DNA of 17,764 nucleotides from Pseudomonadota bacterium (GTDB lineage Bacteria; Pseudomonadota; Gammaproteobacteria; Natronospirales; REEB76). The notes under the pieces are model-generated. The model saw only the letters and a list, made by a program, of their open reading frames with translations, was not told the DNA's origin and did no database searches. Positions 6,313 through 14,921 of the stretch are shown here, one piece after another (within the stretch, counting starts at the first letter, position 1; each line of letters begins with the position of its first letter). The stretch is taken from assembly GCA_021779005.1 (NCBI GenBank), contig JAJYBN010000001.1:1-17764 (forward strand). Reading direction: 5' to 3'. The position numbers and the translations under genes are program-made.

Positions 6313-8130
6313 TTATCTGCCCGTGAGTGCCTGCTGCAGCGGCCCCAGAAACTCGGCGTAACGCCGCCAACGCCCCACTGAATTCGTGTAGATCGGCTGG
6401 CGCACCTGGACAAGGCTGGCGGTCTTGATGGTGCGCCGGTACTCATGGAAGCGCAGGCAGGCCTCATCCCAGGGCAAGTGGCAGAACTCCACCAGCCGTC
6501 GTGCCTGGCCCTGCATGTCTGTAACCACGTCTTCATAGCGCACTTCCAGCATGCGGCCTATAGGCAGCGCCGTCCGCCAGTGCTGCATCAGTACTTCTTG
6601 TAAGCGATAGAAGCGTCCCAGCTCGCCCAAGTCATAACTGAAAGCGTGACCGGTGGTGAATAATTTTGAAAAACAGGACACACAGGTGTCCAGCGGTTCG
6701 CGCACGCAATGAATGATTCTGGCGCCCGGAAAAGCGATGTGGATCAGCCCTACCAAAGCCATGTTACCGGGCAATTTATCGGTGATGCGCACGGCGTCAG
6801 GGGCTAACTGAGAAAGCTCGGCACAGTACCGCTCGCCGATGCGCCTGAATCCAGAAGCATCGAGTGCCGCCAGCTTTGCCGGTAACTCATCATCACTATC
6901 CGAGGGTCCCAGCTCCACCCGCAGGCAGCGCCGTAGCAGACGCAGCTCGCCCGCCCCATGCACGCGCGGATGACTTGAAAGAATCTGCTCCACCAGGGTG
7001 GTCCCGGAACGCGACATACCGACGATGAATATCGGCAGTTGATCATCAGTGCCTGCACCAGCTGAATTGGAAAGGAAATCGGTACTGAAATACCGGATGA
7101 AATCATGGAAAAACTTCTGCTGGCGCAGCTCGTCGTAATCGATGAGGCTGCGTTTCAAGCGGTTGGCTTGCAGGTAATGTCCAAACGCCTGCGGATATTC
7201 GCCCCGGTCATCAAACACTTTTCCCAGAGTGAAATGCAGCATGCAGGCTTCACTCGCCGCCAACTCCGGAGCTTGCTCGGAGAAAGACTGCAACGCAGGC
7301 CATAATTGATCGTCAGCCATCAGGCGGGTGATGCTTGTAAAATTATGCCAGCCACTGGCGTAACTAGGACGCAATTGCAAGGCTTTACGGTAGTGGTGTT
7401 CAGCATCCATCAGATCACCCATATCCCCCAGGGTGATCGCCAGACTGTTATGGGCCTCTACAAATTCCGGCCGCAGCCGCAAGGCCTGCTGAAAGCAGGC
7501 CTGCGCTTCCTGCATGGCGCCGGCTTCACGCATGGCCAAACCCACACGCTGAAGTTTCTCTGCATCATCCGCCGCAAACCTGTGTGCATGGCGATAACAA
7601 TCCAGCGCTGCCTGGCGACGCGTGAGTTCCAGCAATGCATTCCCACAGCCCAGATGCGCCTCGATGCTGCTCGCGTCCATAGCCAATACCCGGACGTAAC
7701 TCGCATGTGCATCTTCGAAATGGCCGCGTGCCATCTGTGCCATCGCCAGACCGATGAGGGCATCCACGTAATCCGGTTTGAGTGTGAGTGCTTCGAGGTA
7801 ACAGCGCTCGGCCTCGACGAGCTGGCCGAGTTCCCGTAACACACCACCCAAGTTATGACGATATAGGGCGCTGCCCGGGCCCAGCTCCACCGCTCGTTTA
7901 AGCAACACTAGTGCTGTTTCAGCATGACCGGTCTGGTGTGCCAGCAGACCCAAAAAATGTGTGGCATCAGGATGCGCCGGGATCAGACGCAACACCTCCC
8001 GATAGCCGTGTTCCGCCCTTTCGTAATTGTTTTGTTGATGGCAAGTAACAGCTCGCTGCATCAGCGCCTGCACATTGGGCGGAAATCCCGGGGGATTCTC
8101 AGTTTTGGTTGGCCTGCTTTCAGACGGCAT
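6313..8130 (-). CDS. TPR-sulfotransferase fusion protein A
   Basis: The product has 605 residues. About seven tetratricopeptide repeats fill residues 20-330 (for example AEHGYREVLRLIPAHPDA, AERCYLEALTLKPDYVDA). A sulfotransferase domain follows: FIVGMSRSGTTLVEQ (368-382, 5'-phosphosulfate loop), candidate catalytic Glu395 in HGAGELR, DKLP (451-454), VREPLDTCVSCF (476-487, 3'-phosphate site), RYEDVV (531-536) and RWRRYAEFL (587-595). Family knowledge: such domains move sulfate from PAPS to a hydroxyl; the TPR part may hold a protein partner. No signal peptide. ATG 8130 is chosen because GAGG lies 9 bases upstream and the start overlaps the end of the upstream sulfotransferase by 11 bp, implying translational coupling. 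A longer open frame upstream is antiparallel in reading to that gene's coding end and unlikely. It differs from B and C (GMSRSG and GAGE rather than GFPRSG and LEEQ). Confidence 0.88.
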   Translation of the reverse strand: MPSESRPTKTENPPGFPPNVQALMQRAVTCHQQNNYERAEHGYREVLRLIPAHPDATHFLGLLAHQTGHAETALVLLKRAVELGPGSALYRHNLGGVLRELGQLVEAERCYLEALTLKPDYVDALIGLAMAQMARGHFEDAHASYVRVLAMDASSIEAHLGCGNALLELTRRQAALDCYRHAHRFAADDAEKLQRVGLAMREAGAMQEAQACFQQALRLRPEFVEAHNSLAITLGDMGDLMDAEHHYRKALQLRPSYASGWHNFTSITRLMADDQLWPALQSFSEQAPELAASEACMLHFTLGKVFDDRGEYPQAFGHYLQANRLKRSLIDYDELRQQKFFHDFIRYFSTDFLSNSAGAGTDDQLPIFIVGMSRSGTTLVEQILSSHPRVHGAGELRLLRRCLRVELGPSDSDDELPAKLAALDASGFRRIGERYCAELSQLAPDAVRITDKLPGNMALVGLIHIAFPGARIIHCVREPLDTCVSCFSKLFTTGHAFSYDLGELGRFYRLQEVLMQHWRTALPIGRMLEVRYEDVVTDMQGQARRLVEFCHLPWDEACLRFHEYRRTIKTASLVQVRQPIYTNSVGRWRRYAEFLGPLQQALTGR

Positions 8131-9931
8131 AGCCAAATGCCTCGATATATGGATGCAGGTCCTTGAGGTAGGGCCGCATGAAATCTGCATAGCGGTGCCA
8201 CCGATAGCGGGCATCGGTATAGACGGGGCGATGCACCTGGGCATAGCTCGGCGTGGGTACATGACCGCGCTGCATCGCATAGGTCGTATGTTGAAGGACA
8301 CTGTCAGACCATGGCACACCCAGAGCTGCCAGCGCTTCACGCAATGCTGTTTCAGGCAGGTTTACCAGATCTTCGTAACGCATGAGCGTGAAGCGGAGCG
8401 GCAATAGTTCCACATAGGTCAACCACAGTGCCATCACCCGGCAATACAAACTGACTGTTGTCTCAAGTCGCGTGAAGTGCTGGGTACCCGAGTTCAATTC
8501 GAAATTATTCATGAAGCAACTCAGACATACATCACAAGGATGTCTGGCCACAAATATCAACATAGATTTGGGGAATACCCGGTGGATCAGGCCCGCATGC
8601 ACGGTATTGAATGGCGACTTGTCAAGCAAGCGCTTTTCGCCAAGTGCATCTGCACCTGCCGCCTTAAAATAAGCAGCACGCAAGGCCGATTGCTGTTGCA
8701 GGCTAAGTGCCGCAAGTCCTGATGGGTATCCGCCCGCATAGGTCGCCAGGCGTTCCAGCACAGCCTGTATGGTCGGCTGTTCTTCCAACACCCTGAAATC
8801 TGGAAGTGCCCCCAGCATGGTATCCAGCAGCGTGGTACCGGAGCGCGGGAAACCAATGATAAACACCGGATCTTTGTGTATCGCTGGCGCTGGCAGACTG
8901 CGCCATGCCGCCACCCAGTTGCGAGTGAACTGTTTCTGGAGTGTCGCCAGCGTGAGCAAATATCCCGAGCCCTGCGTTGCGTCATACGATGGCAGTTTTT
9001 CGGCATGCAGATTTGCTTGGCTGAAATGCCGGTAGGCTTCTGCAGCATCATCCGCGCCATCCGCGCACCATCCCAGTTCAAATTCGATGTCCACATGCAG
9101 CTTGGCACTCAGTTCGCCACTGAGCAGTTCCTGTAATACCAATTTCGCTTCACTATATTCGCCGACACGGCGCAAACAACGGGCTCGGATGAAACGCAGG
9201 GTGCGGTGCGCCGGCCAACGCTTTAATCCCTCCTTGACTATATTCAGTGCCTCATCCAGACGGTTGCGCTGTTCATGAATAATAGCCAGGTTTCCGTAGG
9301 TATCCGGATAATCCGGAGCAATGCTACGTGCGCGTTCCAGTACCTCGCAGGCTTCATCGGGCAGCCCTCGCGTCATCAACACCATGCCGAAGGCATCCAG
9401 CAGTTCAGCAGATTTTGGCCATTTAGCTAGGGCGGTTCGCACCACAGTTTCCGCCTCTGGTAAACGGCGGCAGGTAATCAACGCCAGCACTAGGTGCTGG
9501 GATATGCGGGGGTCACCTGGATCCTGATGATATGCCTCTGTGAAAGCCTCGATGGCAGCGGCTGGATTTCCAGTTCGCGCCAGAATCCGGCCGTGACTGA
9601 AATGGAACGCCGGATCCCGGCTGTTTTGCTGAAGTGCACGCTCCACCAGCTGCAAACCTTCGGCTGGGAGGTCTTGCTCTGCGCTGATGATCCCGAGCAG
9701 GTGCAAGGCGGGCGCATGCACGGGCATACGACTCAGGAGAGCGCGGCACAGGCTTGCGGCATGGTTCAGTTGTCCGGCAGAAAAATACCGGAGCGCCTGA
9801 TCAAAGTCGGCCATCCCCGAGACATCCGTTGGCTGATTGACCTGAAGCACATGATCTTCTGAGGGCGATTTTGCATCCAGCCTGCCCACAGTAATTTTTC
9901 CTTTTTTTCCATTTTCGCGGTTTTTTTTCAT
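8120..9931 (-). CDS. TPR-sulfotransferase fusion protein B
   Basis: The product has about 603 residues. A lysine-rich N-terminus (1-22) precedes TPR-like helices (40-345). The sulfotransferase domain shows FIIGFPRSGTTLLD (357-370), VLEEQP with Glu383/Glu384, LLDKSPFN (435-442), VARHPCDVCLSCF (461-473), RYEDLV (518-523) and TPSY...YRWHRYA (560-582). PAPS-dependent sulfation of an unidentified acceptor is inferred from family. The start is uncertain: ATG 9931 has AGAG about 7 bases upstream, while in-frame ATG 9952 has no better site. It is the first gene of a two-gene unit and overlaps gene A by 11 bp. It diverges from the TonB-dependent receptor across a shared AT-rich region. Its catalytic half resembles gene C on the far side of the receptor more than gene A next to it. 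Confidence 0.87.
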   Translation of the reverse strand: MKKNRENGKKGKITVGRLDAKSPSEDHVLQVNQPTDVSGMADFDQALRYFSAGQLNHAASLCRALLSRMPVHAPALHLLGIISAEQDLPAEGLQLVERALQQNSRDPAFHFSHGRILARTGNPAAAIEAFTEAYHQDPGDPRISQHLVLALITCRRLPEAETVVRTALAKWPKSAELLDAFGMVLMTRGLPDEACEVLERARSIAPDYPDTYGNLAIIHEQRNRLDEALNIVKEGLKRWPAHRTLRFIRARCLRRVGEYSEAKLVLQELLSGELSAKLHVDIEFELGWCADGADDAAEAYRHFSQANLHAEKLPSYDATQGSGYLLTLATLQKQFTRNWVAAWRSLPAPAIHKDPVFIIGFPRSGTTLLDTMLGALPDFRVLEEQPTIQAVLERLATYAGGYPSGLAALSLQQQSALRAAYFKAAGADALGEKRLLDKSPFNTVHAGLIHRVFPKSMLIFVARHPCDVCLSCFMNNFELNSGTQHFTRLETTVSLYCRVMALWLTYVELLPLRFTLMRYEDLVNLPETALREALAALGVPWSDSVLQHTTYAMQRGHVPTPSYAQVHRPVYTDARYRWHRYADFMRPYLKDLHPYIEAFGYAV

Positions 9932-10194
9932 GTGAAACTCTAATCTTTCCATAGGCTTACATGCTAATAGCCAAGTGATGAAATAGTTGTTTATTAATGT
10001 AGTTTTAAAACAACATATACAGGTCAAGAAACTTGGTCTATATTTAAAGTCTAGTTTTTACACAGAATAATATGGGTATATTAAAAACCCTTGGTTTCTG
10101 ATTTTGTATTGTTTACACAACATGGTGTCCTGACGAGACTGAATACCCCTTGACACCATCTATCAATAACATTTTTTTGGGTGGAGGAATCAAA
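9932..10194. promoter_or_regulatory. AT-rich divergent control region, sulfotransferase unit / TonB receptor
   Basis: These 263 bp are conspicuously AT-rich next to their GC-richer neighbours and must carry promoters for both directions. TGTaGTTTTAAAACaACA (9998-10015) is an 18-bp palindrome with one mismatched pair. It abuts a plus-strand promoter candidate at 10016-10044. GGTGTC (10125-10130) and GACACC (10152-10157) are a distant 6-bp inverted repeat. A 21-codon minus-strand frame (10123-10058) is treated as unsupported. I could not find a convincing minus-strand promoter. Confidence 0.5.
10016..10044 (+). promoter_or_regulatory. Candidate promoter for the TonB-dependent receptor
   Basis: TATACA (10016-10021, 4 of 6 to TTGACA) and TATATT (10039-10044, 5 of 6 to TATAAT) are separated by exactly 17 bp. 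The spacer holds a direct GGTC repeat. The leader would be about 145 bases. The palindrome at 9998-10015 ends immediately before the -35. Confidence 0.35.
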
Positions 10195-13100
10195 ATGTCG
10201 AATCGCAACCTGTTGAAACGCGCTATCCAGACAGCCTTGGCTTGTGGCATGACTACATCACTAATCGCCGGGCCGGCAGCGCTAGCCCAAGATCAGGCCG
10301 CCGGCAGCACCAGCACCACTCCGACCAATGCCCAACTGGGCACCATCGAGGTGACCGGTACCAAAATTAAACGTACCAGCGTCGAAACCGCCCAGCCGGT
10401 ACTGGTCATCACCCAGCAGCAGATCAAGGCTACGGGTCTCAGCACCATCGGCCAGATCCTGCAGTCGCTGACCTCATCCGGTGGCGCCCTCAACACCATG
10501 GCTAACGACGGCGGCAATTTCACCTATACCGGTGGTGGCCAGACCAATGTGGACCTGCGCAACCTGGGTGCCAACCGCACCCTGGTGCTGGTGAATGGCA
10601 AGCGTTGGAGCACCAGCCTGGATGGCACGGTCGATCTTAATACCATACCCGCCTCCATCATCGACCACATCGAAATCCTGCAGGATGGCGCTTCGGCGAT
10701 ATACGGTTCCGATGCCATCGCCGGCGTGGTGAACATCATCACTATACAAAACTTTACGGGCACCGAGGCCAATGCCTACATGGGCATGTATGACGGTCAT
10801 GGGGTCGGTGGCGGCTGGGACGGCAAGACCCAGGAATACGATTTCACCTCGGGAATCTCCAACGACCACGCCAATTTAGTATTCAGCATGGCGTATTCCA
10901 ACCAGAACGGTATCAAAGCTAATAACCGCACAATCTCCAAGGAACCCGTCCTTGGCACAGGGCAGACACGCGGCAGTTCAGCCACGCCCCAGGGTCGTTT
11001 TGTATTCATACCACCCACCAGCAGTACGCCTACCGATCCGAATAATGCACCGGCTGCGTCCACCGGCCTCACGTCCACCCAATGCCCGACCACTAATTTT
11101 GGCTCATCTACCAGCCCCAACTACGAGCCGTTGTGCGACCTGACATTGATGACGGGTCAACCTGGTACGGCCGCTAACCAGTATGCACCGTTCACACAGC
11201 AGGACCGCTTCAATTACGCGCCCTACAACTATGTGCTGACGCCCGAGGAACGCTACAGCGGTTATGTGGCCGGCCATACCGATCTGACGGATAACCTGAC
11301 CTTCACCGCGGAGATGAATTACAGCCACCGGAACTCCACCCAGCAGGCAGGACCCACGCCGCTGTTCTTCGCATCCACCAGTATCATCAGCGATGTTCCG
11401 GCGAACCAGCAGTACAACCCCTTCGGTTTTGACCTGAACACCAACGCACCCATAGGCCCCGGTTGGCTGGGACTGCTGGGCCGGCGCATGGTGGAAGATG
11501 GCCCCCGCATCTACAATGAGAATGAAGATACTTTCCGCTTCAGCGGCGGCTTCAACGGTTACTTCAATCTTGCCGGCTCTGAATGGGACTGGAATGCAGG
11601 TTATATCTTTACCAAGGACAATGAGATTGACACAAATTATGGTTCCTTAAATGTGCAAGACCTGCGTATCGCCATGGGTGATCCGGGTACATGCGCAGCC
11701 ACCACAGGATGCGTTCCGATCAACTTTTTTGGTGGCCAGACGACTCCCATCACCTCATCGCAGCTAGCCTACAGTGCTTACACTCAGCAGAACCAGTTCC
11801 AGAACAACCAGCGCATTTACAATGCCGACATCAGCAACAACAACCTCGCCAATCTGCCGGCGGGGCCATTAGGCTTTGCGGCCGGATACCAATACATGGA
11901 GCATGACGGCAGTTTCATCCCGGATGCCGTAGCCCAGGCCGGTTACGACAGCTTCAATCCGAAAGTGGCGGTACCGGCCACTAACGGGCGCATCACCGAG
12001 AAATCAGAGTATGTGGAATTTGATATCCCGCTGCTTGCGCGGATGCCGGCCGTAAAACTGCTGGATCTGGATATCGCCTCGCGCCACACCACTTACAGCA
12101 CTTACGGCGGCAACACTACCAGCCTGGCCGGCCTGAAATGGCAGGTCAATGACGAATTCCTGGCGCGCACCACCTGGTCCCAGGGATTCCGGGCGCCGGA
12201 TATCAACGCCCTGTTTGCGGGCCCGACACTGCTGTCCTCAACGGTCACCGACCCCTGCAGCGGATATACAACCTCAGGTGTGTCAGCAACCGTACAACAG
12301 CGTTGCGCCAACGGCTTTGGTGGTGTGACTGCGGTGCCGACCAGCTACTCACAGATAAACGGCCAGATCAATACGTTGGAAAGCGGCAACCCCAATCTCA
12401 AGCCCGAGACTTCCATCTCGCGCACCGTGGGTTTCGTGTATAGCCCCGACTGGGCACCAGGCCTGAACCTCAACCTGGACTACTACAGGATCGCGCTGCA
12501 GAACACCATCCAGCCCATCAGTGGTCAGGCTATTCTGAATGGCTGCTACATCGCGGGTAATTTGAATGATTGCTCCCGCATCACCCGCGGAGGGGCAGGC
12601 TCCATCACCAACATCAATGACAGTGTCACCAATGTCGGCAGTGTACTAACGGATGGCATGGATCTTGGCGCAACCTACGCCTTTGCAAGCACCTCGGTAG
12701 GGGAATTCAAGGCCGGAGTGGATGCCACTTTTACTCGCAATTACACGATCACGGTTCCCAATCCAGGCAGCGCGCCCACCATCACACAGCTTGTGGGCGT
12801 GGAACGCGGCGGCACGGTCTTCCCCTTCGGCGTACCGCGCATGAAGATCAATACTTCACTGCAATGGACCGCGGGTAACTGGAAGGCAGAATGGGACATG
12901 CGTTACATCAGCAGTCTGACGGAATCATGCTCTGATTCCTTCGATGGTGGTGCGAAAAGCCTCACCAACCTGGGACTGTGCTCCAACCCGAACGTCACTA
13001 ACAACAGCCTGTCAACCAACCATCTGGGCACGACCATCTATCACGATGTCTCTGTGAACTACAATTATGATCCTGCCAAGATGACGTTCACCTTCGGTAT

Positions 13101-13221
13101 CAAGAACATGTTCAACAAGGAACCGCCGTCATCCACGCAGCAACAGTTGAACAGCTTCGACCCGACCCTGTATGACGTACCGGGACGATTCTTTTATGCA
13201 CGCATAGGCATCAAGTACTGA
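10195..13221 (+). CDS. TonB-dependent outer-membrane receptor
   Basis: The product has 1008 residues. The signal peptide ends at AALA-Q32. A TonB-box-like LGTIEVTGT (48-56) precedes the plug (about 60-190), with QPVLVITQQQI, DLRNLGANRTLVLVNGKRW, DLNTIPASIIDHIEIL and GASAIYGSDAIAGVVNIIT. A roughly 800-residue beta-barrel follows, ending FFYARIGIKY with the C-terminal aromatic needed for outer-membrane insertion. Family knowledge: energised by TonB-ExbB-ExbD, it imports a large or scarce ligand. No FecA-type N-terminal signalling domain is present, and no sigma/anti-sigma pair is nearby. All ten mature cysteines occur as five close pairs, probably disulfides in surface loops. ATG 10195 is chosen for the GGAGG 8 bases upstream; an in-frame TTG at 10150 has no ribosome-binding site. 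The gene is monocistronic, with a strong terminator, between sulfotransferase genes. Ligand unknown. Confidence 0.95.
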   Translation: MSNRNLLKRAIQTALACGMTTSLIAGPAALAQDQAAGSTSTTPTNAQLGTIEVTGTKIKRTSVETAQPVLVITQQQIKATGLSTIGQILQSLTSSGGALNTMANDGGNFTYTGGGQTNVDLRNLGANRTLVLVNGKRWSTSLDGTVDLNTIPASIIDHIEILQDGASAIYGSDAIAGVVNIITIQNFTGTEANAYMGMYDGHGVGGGWDGKTQEYDFTSGISNDHANLVFSMAYSNQNGIKANNRTISKEPVLGTGQTRGSSATPQGRFVFIPPTSSTPTDPNNAPAASTGLTSTQCPTTNFGSSTSPNYEPLCDLTLMTGQPGTAANQYAPFTQQDRFNYAPYNYVLTPEERYSGYVAGHTDLTDNLTFTAEMNYSHRNSTQQAGPTPLFFASTSIISDVPANQQYNPFGFDLNTNAPIGPGWLGLLGRRMVEDGPRIYNENEDTFRFSGGFNGYFNLAGSEWDWNAGYIFTKDNEIDTNYGSLNVQDLRIAMGDPGTCAATTGCVPINFFGGQTTPITSSQLAYSAYTQQNQFQNNQRIYNADISNNNLANLPAGPLGFAAGYQYMEHDGSFIPDAVAQAGYDSFNPKVAVPATNGRITEKSEYVEFDIPLLARMPAVKLLDLDIASRHTTYSTYGGNTTSLAGLKWQVNDEFLARTTWSQGFRAPDINALFAGPTLLSSTVTDPCSGYTTSGVSATVQQRCANGFGGVTAVPTSYSQINGQINTLESGNPNLKPETSISRTVGFVYSPDWAPGLNLNLDYYRIALQNTIQPISGQAILNGCYIAGNLNDCSRITRGGAGSITNINDSVTNVGSVLTDGMDLGATYAFASTSVGEFKAGVDATFTRNYTITVPNPGSAPTITQLVGVERGGTVFPFGVPRMKINTSLQWTAGNWKAEWDMRYISSLTESCSDSFDGGAKSLTNLGLCSNPNVTNNSLSTNHLGTTIYHDVSVNYNYDPAKMTFTFGIKNMFNKEPPSSTQQQLNSFDPTLYDVPGRFFYARIGIKY

Positions 13222-13252
13222 GTCGTACTGAAGTCTGGTCATTGCTATTGCT

Positions 13253-13283
13253 CCCGCGGTCCACCAGGGCCGCGGGATTTTTT
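13253..13283 (+). terminator. Rho-independent terminator of the receptor gene
   Basis: CCCGCGGTCC - ACCA - GGGCCGCGGG forms a 10-bp stem with one G-U pair and a four-base loop, followed by ATTTTTT. It starts 31 bp after the receptor stop. On the other strand no T-tract follows the hairpin, so it should act only on the receptor transcript. Confidence 0.88.
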
Positions 13284-13294
13284 ATGGGCGGTGA

Positions 13295-14920
13295 TCAGGT
13301 ATAACCGAAATATTCCACGAATACTTGCAGTTCCGACAATACCGGCTGCAGATGCTGCGCATAATTCCGCCAACGCTGACGTGCCGCCTGGTATATCGGT
13401 TGTGTCACCTGATGATAGCTTGGGGTATTGATACGTCGCTTTTTCGCGGTTTCATGAAACTCCAGCACGGCGGGTTCCCACCCCAACCCGAGAAAAGCCA
13501 GTAATCTTCTGGTTTCGGTCCCGGTATCCTCCACCAGGTCCTCATAACGCAAACGATGGATACTCCTGGGGAATGCGGATAGCGCCTGCCGTCCGATATC
13601 CATGACGGCAGTGTAATAGCGCACCGTGCTCTCCAGCGTGAAAAAATTCCGCATGGCGGCGTTCGGTTCGAAACTCTGCATGAAGCAGGACAGCACCACG
13701 TCGCGCGGATCGCGCACCGCAAAAATGATGCGCGCTTCCGGAAACAAGCGGTGAATCAACGGCAAGTGCAGGGTGTTCAACGGCAGCTTGTCAATGAAGA
13801 GTTTATCCCGGGGGCGTTGCGGCACGAACCCAGAAACGCGCACCCAATAACGCTCGCGATATTTTCGCAGCACGTTCACATCGCATGCGGCGAACTCCAT
13901 CAGACTAGCATCGGAAAACGCATAATCATGCAGCACATCCTGCAGTGTCTCCTGCTCCTCCAGCACCATGATCTGCGAATGTGAAGACAGGATTTGATCC
14001 AGCAGCGTGGTGCCGGAGCGCGGAAACCCCACCAGAAATACCGGCGCTGTGTCCGCCATGGCACCGATCTGGGTTCCGGCATTCCTTGTCAGGGGCACGA
14101 AGTGTCTTTGCATGCGCCCGGCCACGGCCAAGCCATAGAGGTTGTCATCTGGTGCATCCCCCAGACGTTCGCGCAGTGCCTGCTTGGCTTGCATGAACGC
14201 CGTAAAAGCGCAATCAAATTTACCCAGCCGGTCATAAGCCATGCCCAGCCGGCCGAGGGTCAGGGAGCGATTGACCGTTGATAGCGTACGCACCGACAGC
14301 TTTTCCAAACTCGCCGCTGCTTGCGTATAACGGCCGGCGCGGAAATCCAGTTGTGCCTGGGTCAAATTCGCGACAACATCCTGAGGGTCAGCATGCAGAG
14401 CGATCGCCAGCCAACGCTCAGCTTCGTCAAGCTGGTTTCGGGTTTCCGAGATGACCGCGAGTCCTGCGGCAGCGCCTGCATGCCGGCTATCCTGCGTGAG
14501 CGCTTGCCGGTAGGCGGCCTCGGCGCCGACTTCATCATCCAGCGCCGCACTCAACACGCCCAGGTTGTAATGGGATTCTGCATTCCCGGGATTGAGTTCG
14601 GTGGCATGTTGAAATGCGTTGCGGGCAGCAGGCAGGTCACCGTTCAGCTCGAACACGATGCCCAGATTGTGGGATAACTGCGCATCATCTGGTTTTAATT
14701 CCCGGGCTCGGATCAGCAGACGCAGGGCATCACTCAAGCGGTTACCGTCTTTCCAGCGGCACAAGCCCAGCAAGTGCAGCGCATCAGGAAATTCTGGCGA
14801 TAAGGTCAACACCCGTTCGCACAATGAGGCAGCCGCAGTGAAAGCTTCACGTCCGTAGCACTGCGCTGCTTCCAGCATCAGCTGGTGGGTTTCTTGGGCC
14901 TGTTTGGCATGCAGGCGCAT
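13295..14920 (-). CDS. TPR-sulfotransferase fusion protein C
   Basis: The product has 541 residues. TPR repeats fill about 12-250 (for example HNLGIVFELNGDLPAARNAF, SHYNLGVLSAALDDEVGAEA). The sulfotransferase domain has FLVGFPRSGTTLLDQ (295-309), VLEEQE with Glu321/Glu322, IDKLPLNT (376-383), AVRDPRDVVLSCFM (401-414), RYEDLV (458-463) and NTPSYHQV...RWRNYA (498-521). No signal peptide. The ATG at 14920 is one base after the TGA of the aldo/keto reductase (TGATATG), and no strong ribosome-binding site precedes it, so translation probably depends on reinitiation. It is closest in motif detail to protein B: GFPRSGTTLLD, LEEQ, CFM..FE, TPSY.QV and C-terminal FGY. It converges on the receptor gene. 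Confidence 0.88.
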   Translation of the reverse strand: MRLHAKQAQETHQLMLEAAQCYGREAFTAAASLCERVLTLSPEFPDALHLLGLCRWKDGNRLSDALRLLIRARELKPDDAQLSHNLGIVFELNGDLPAARNAFQHATELNPGNAESHYNLGVLSAALDDEVGAEAAYRQALTQDSRHAGAAAGLAVISETRNQLDEAERWLAIALHADPQDVVANLTQAQLDFRAGRYTQAAASLEKLSVRTLSTVNRSLTLGRLGMAYDRLGKFDCAFTAFMQAKQALRERLGDAPDDNLYGLAVAGRMQRHFVPLTRNAGTQIGAMADTAPVFLVGFPRSGTTLLDQILSSHSQIMVLEEQETLQDVLHDYAFSDASLMEFAACDVNVLRKYRERYWVRVSGFVPQRPRDKLFIDKLPLNTLHLPLIHRLFPEARIIFAVRDPRDVVLSCFMQSFEPNAAMRNFFTLESTVRYYTAVMDIGRQALSAFPRSIHRLRYEDLVEDTGTETRRLLAFLGLGWEPAVLEFHETAKKRRINTPSYHQVTQPIYQAARQRWRNYAQHLQPVLSELQVFVEYFGYT

Positions 14921-14921
14921 A

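Noticed and set aside
7306..7839. 177-codon plus-strand frame inside sulfotransferase A
   Set aside because: Antisense shadow of TPR-coding DNA with no domain and no ribosome-binding site.
8131..8340. N-terminal extension of sulfotransferase A by 70 residues
   Set aside because: The extension runs through the coding end of sulfotransferase B in another frame, has low-complexity Cys/Met/Arg composition and no TPR pattern. ATG 8130 has a good ribosome-binding site.
9932..10027. N-terminal extension of sulfotransferase B (starts at 9952 or 10027)
   Set aside because: It is translated from AT-rich promoter-like DNA, with Cys/Ile/Asn-rich nonsense-like content. 9952 remains possible but is not better supported than 9931.
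10150..10194. TTG start of the receptor, and TTGACA at 10150-10155 as its -35
   Set aside because: No ribosome-binding site precedes the TTG, and the signal peptide fits ATG 10195 with GGAGG. No -10 box follows the TTGACA at a usable distance.
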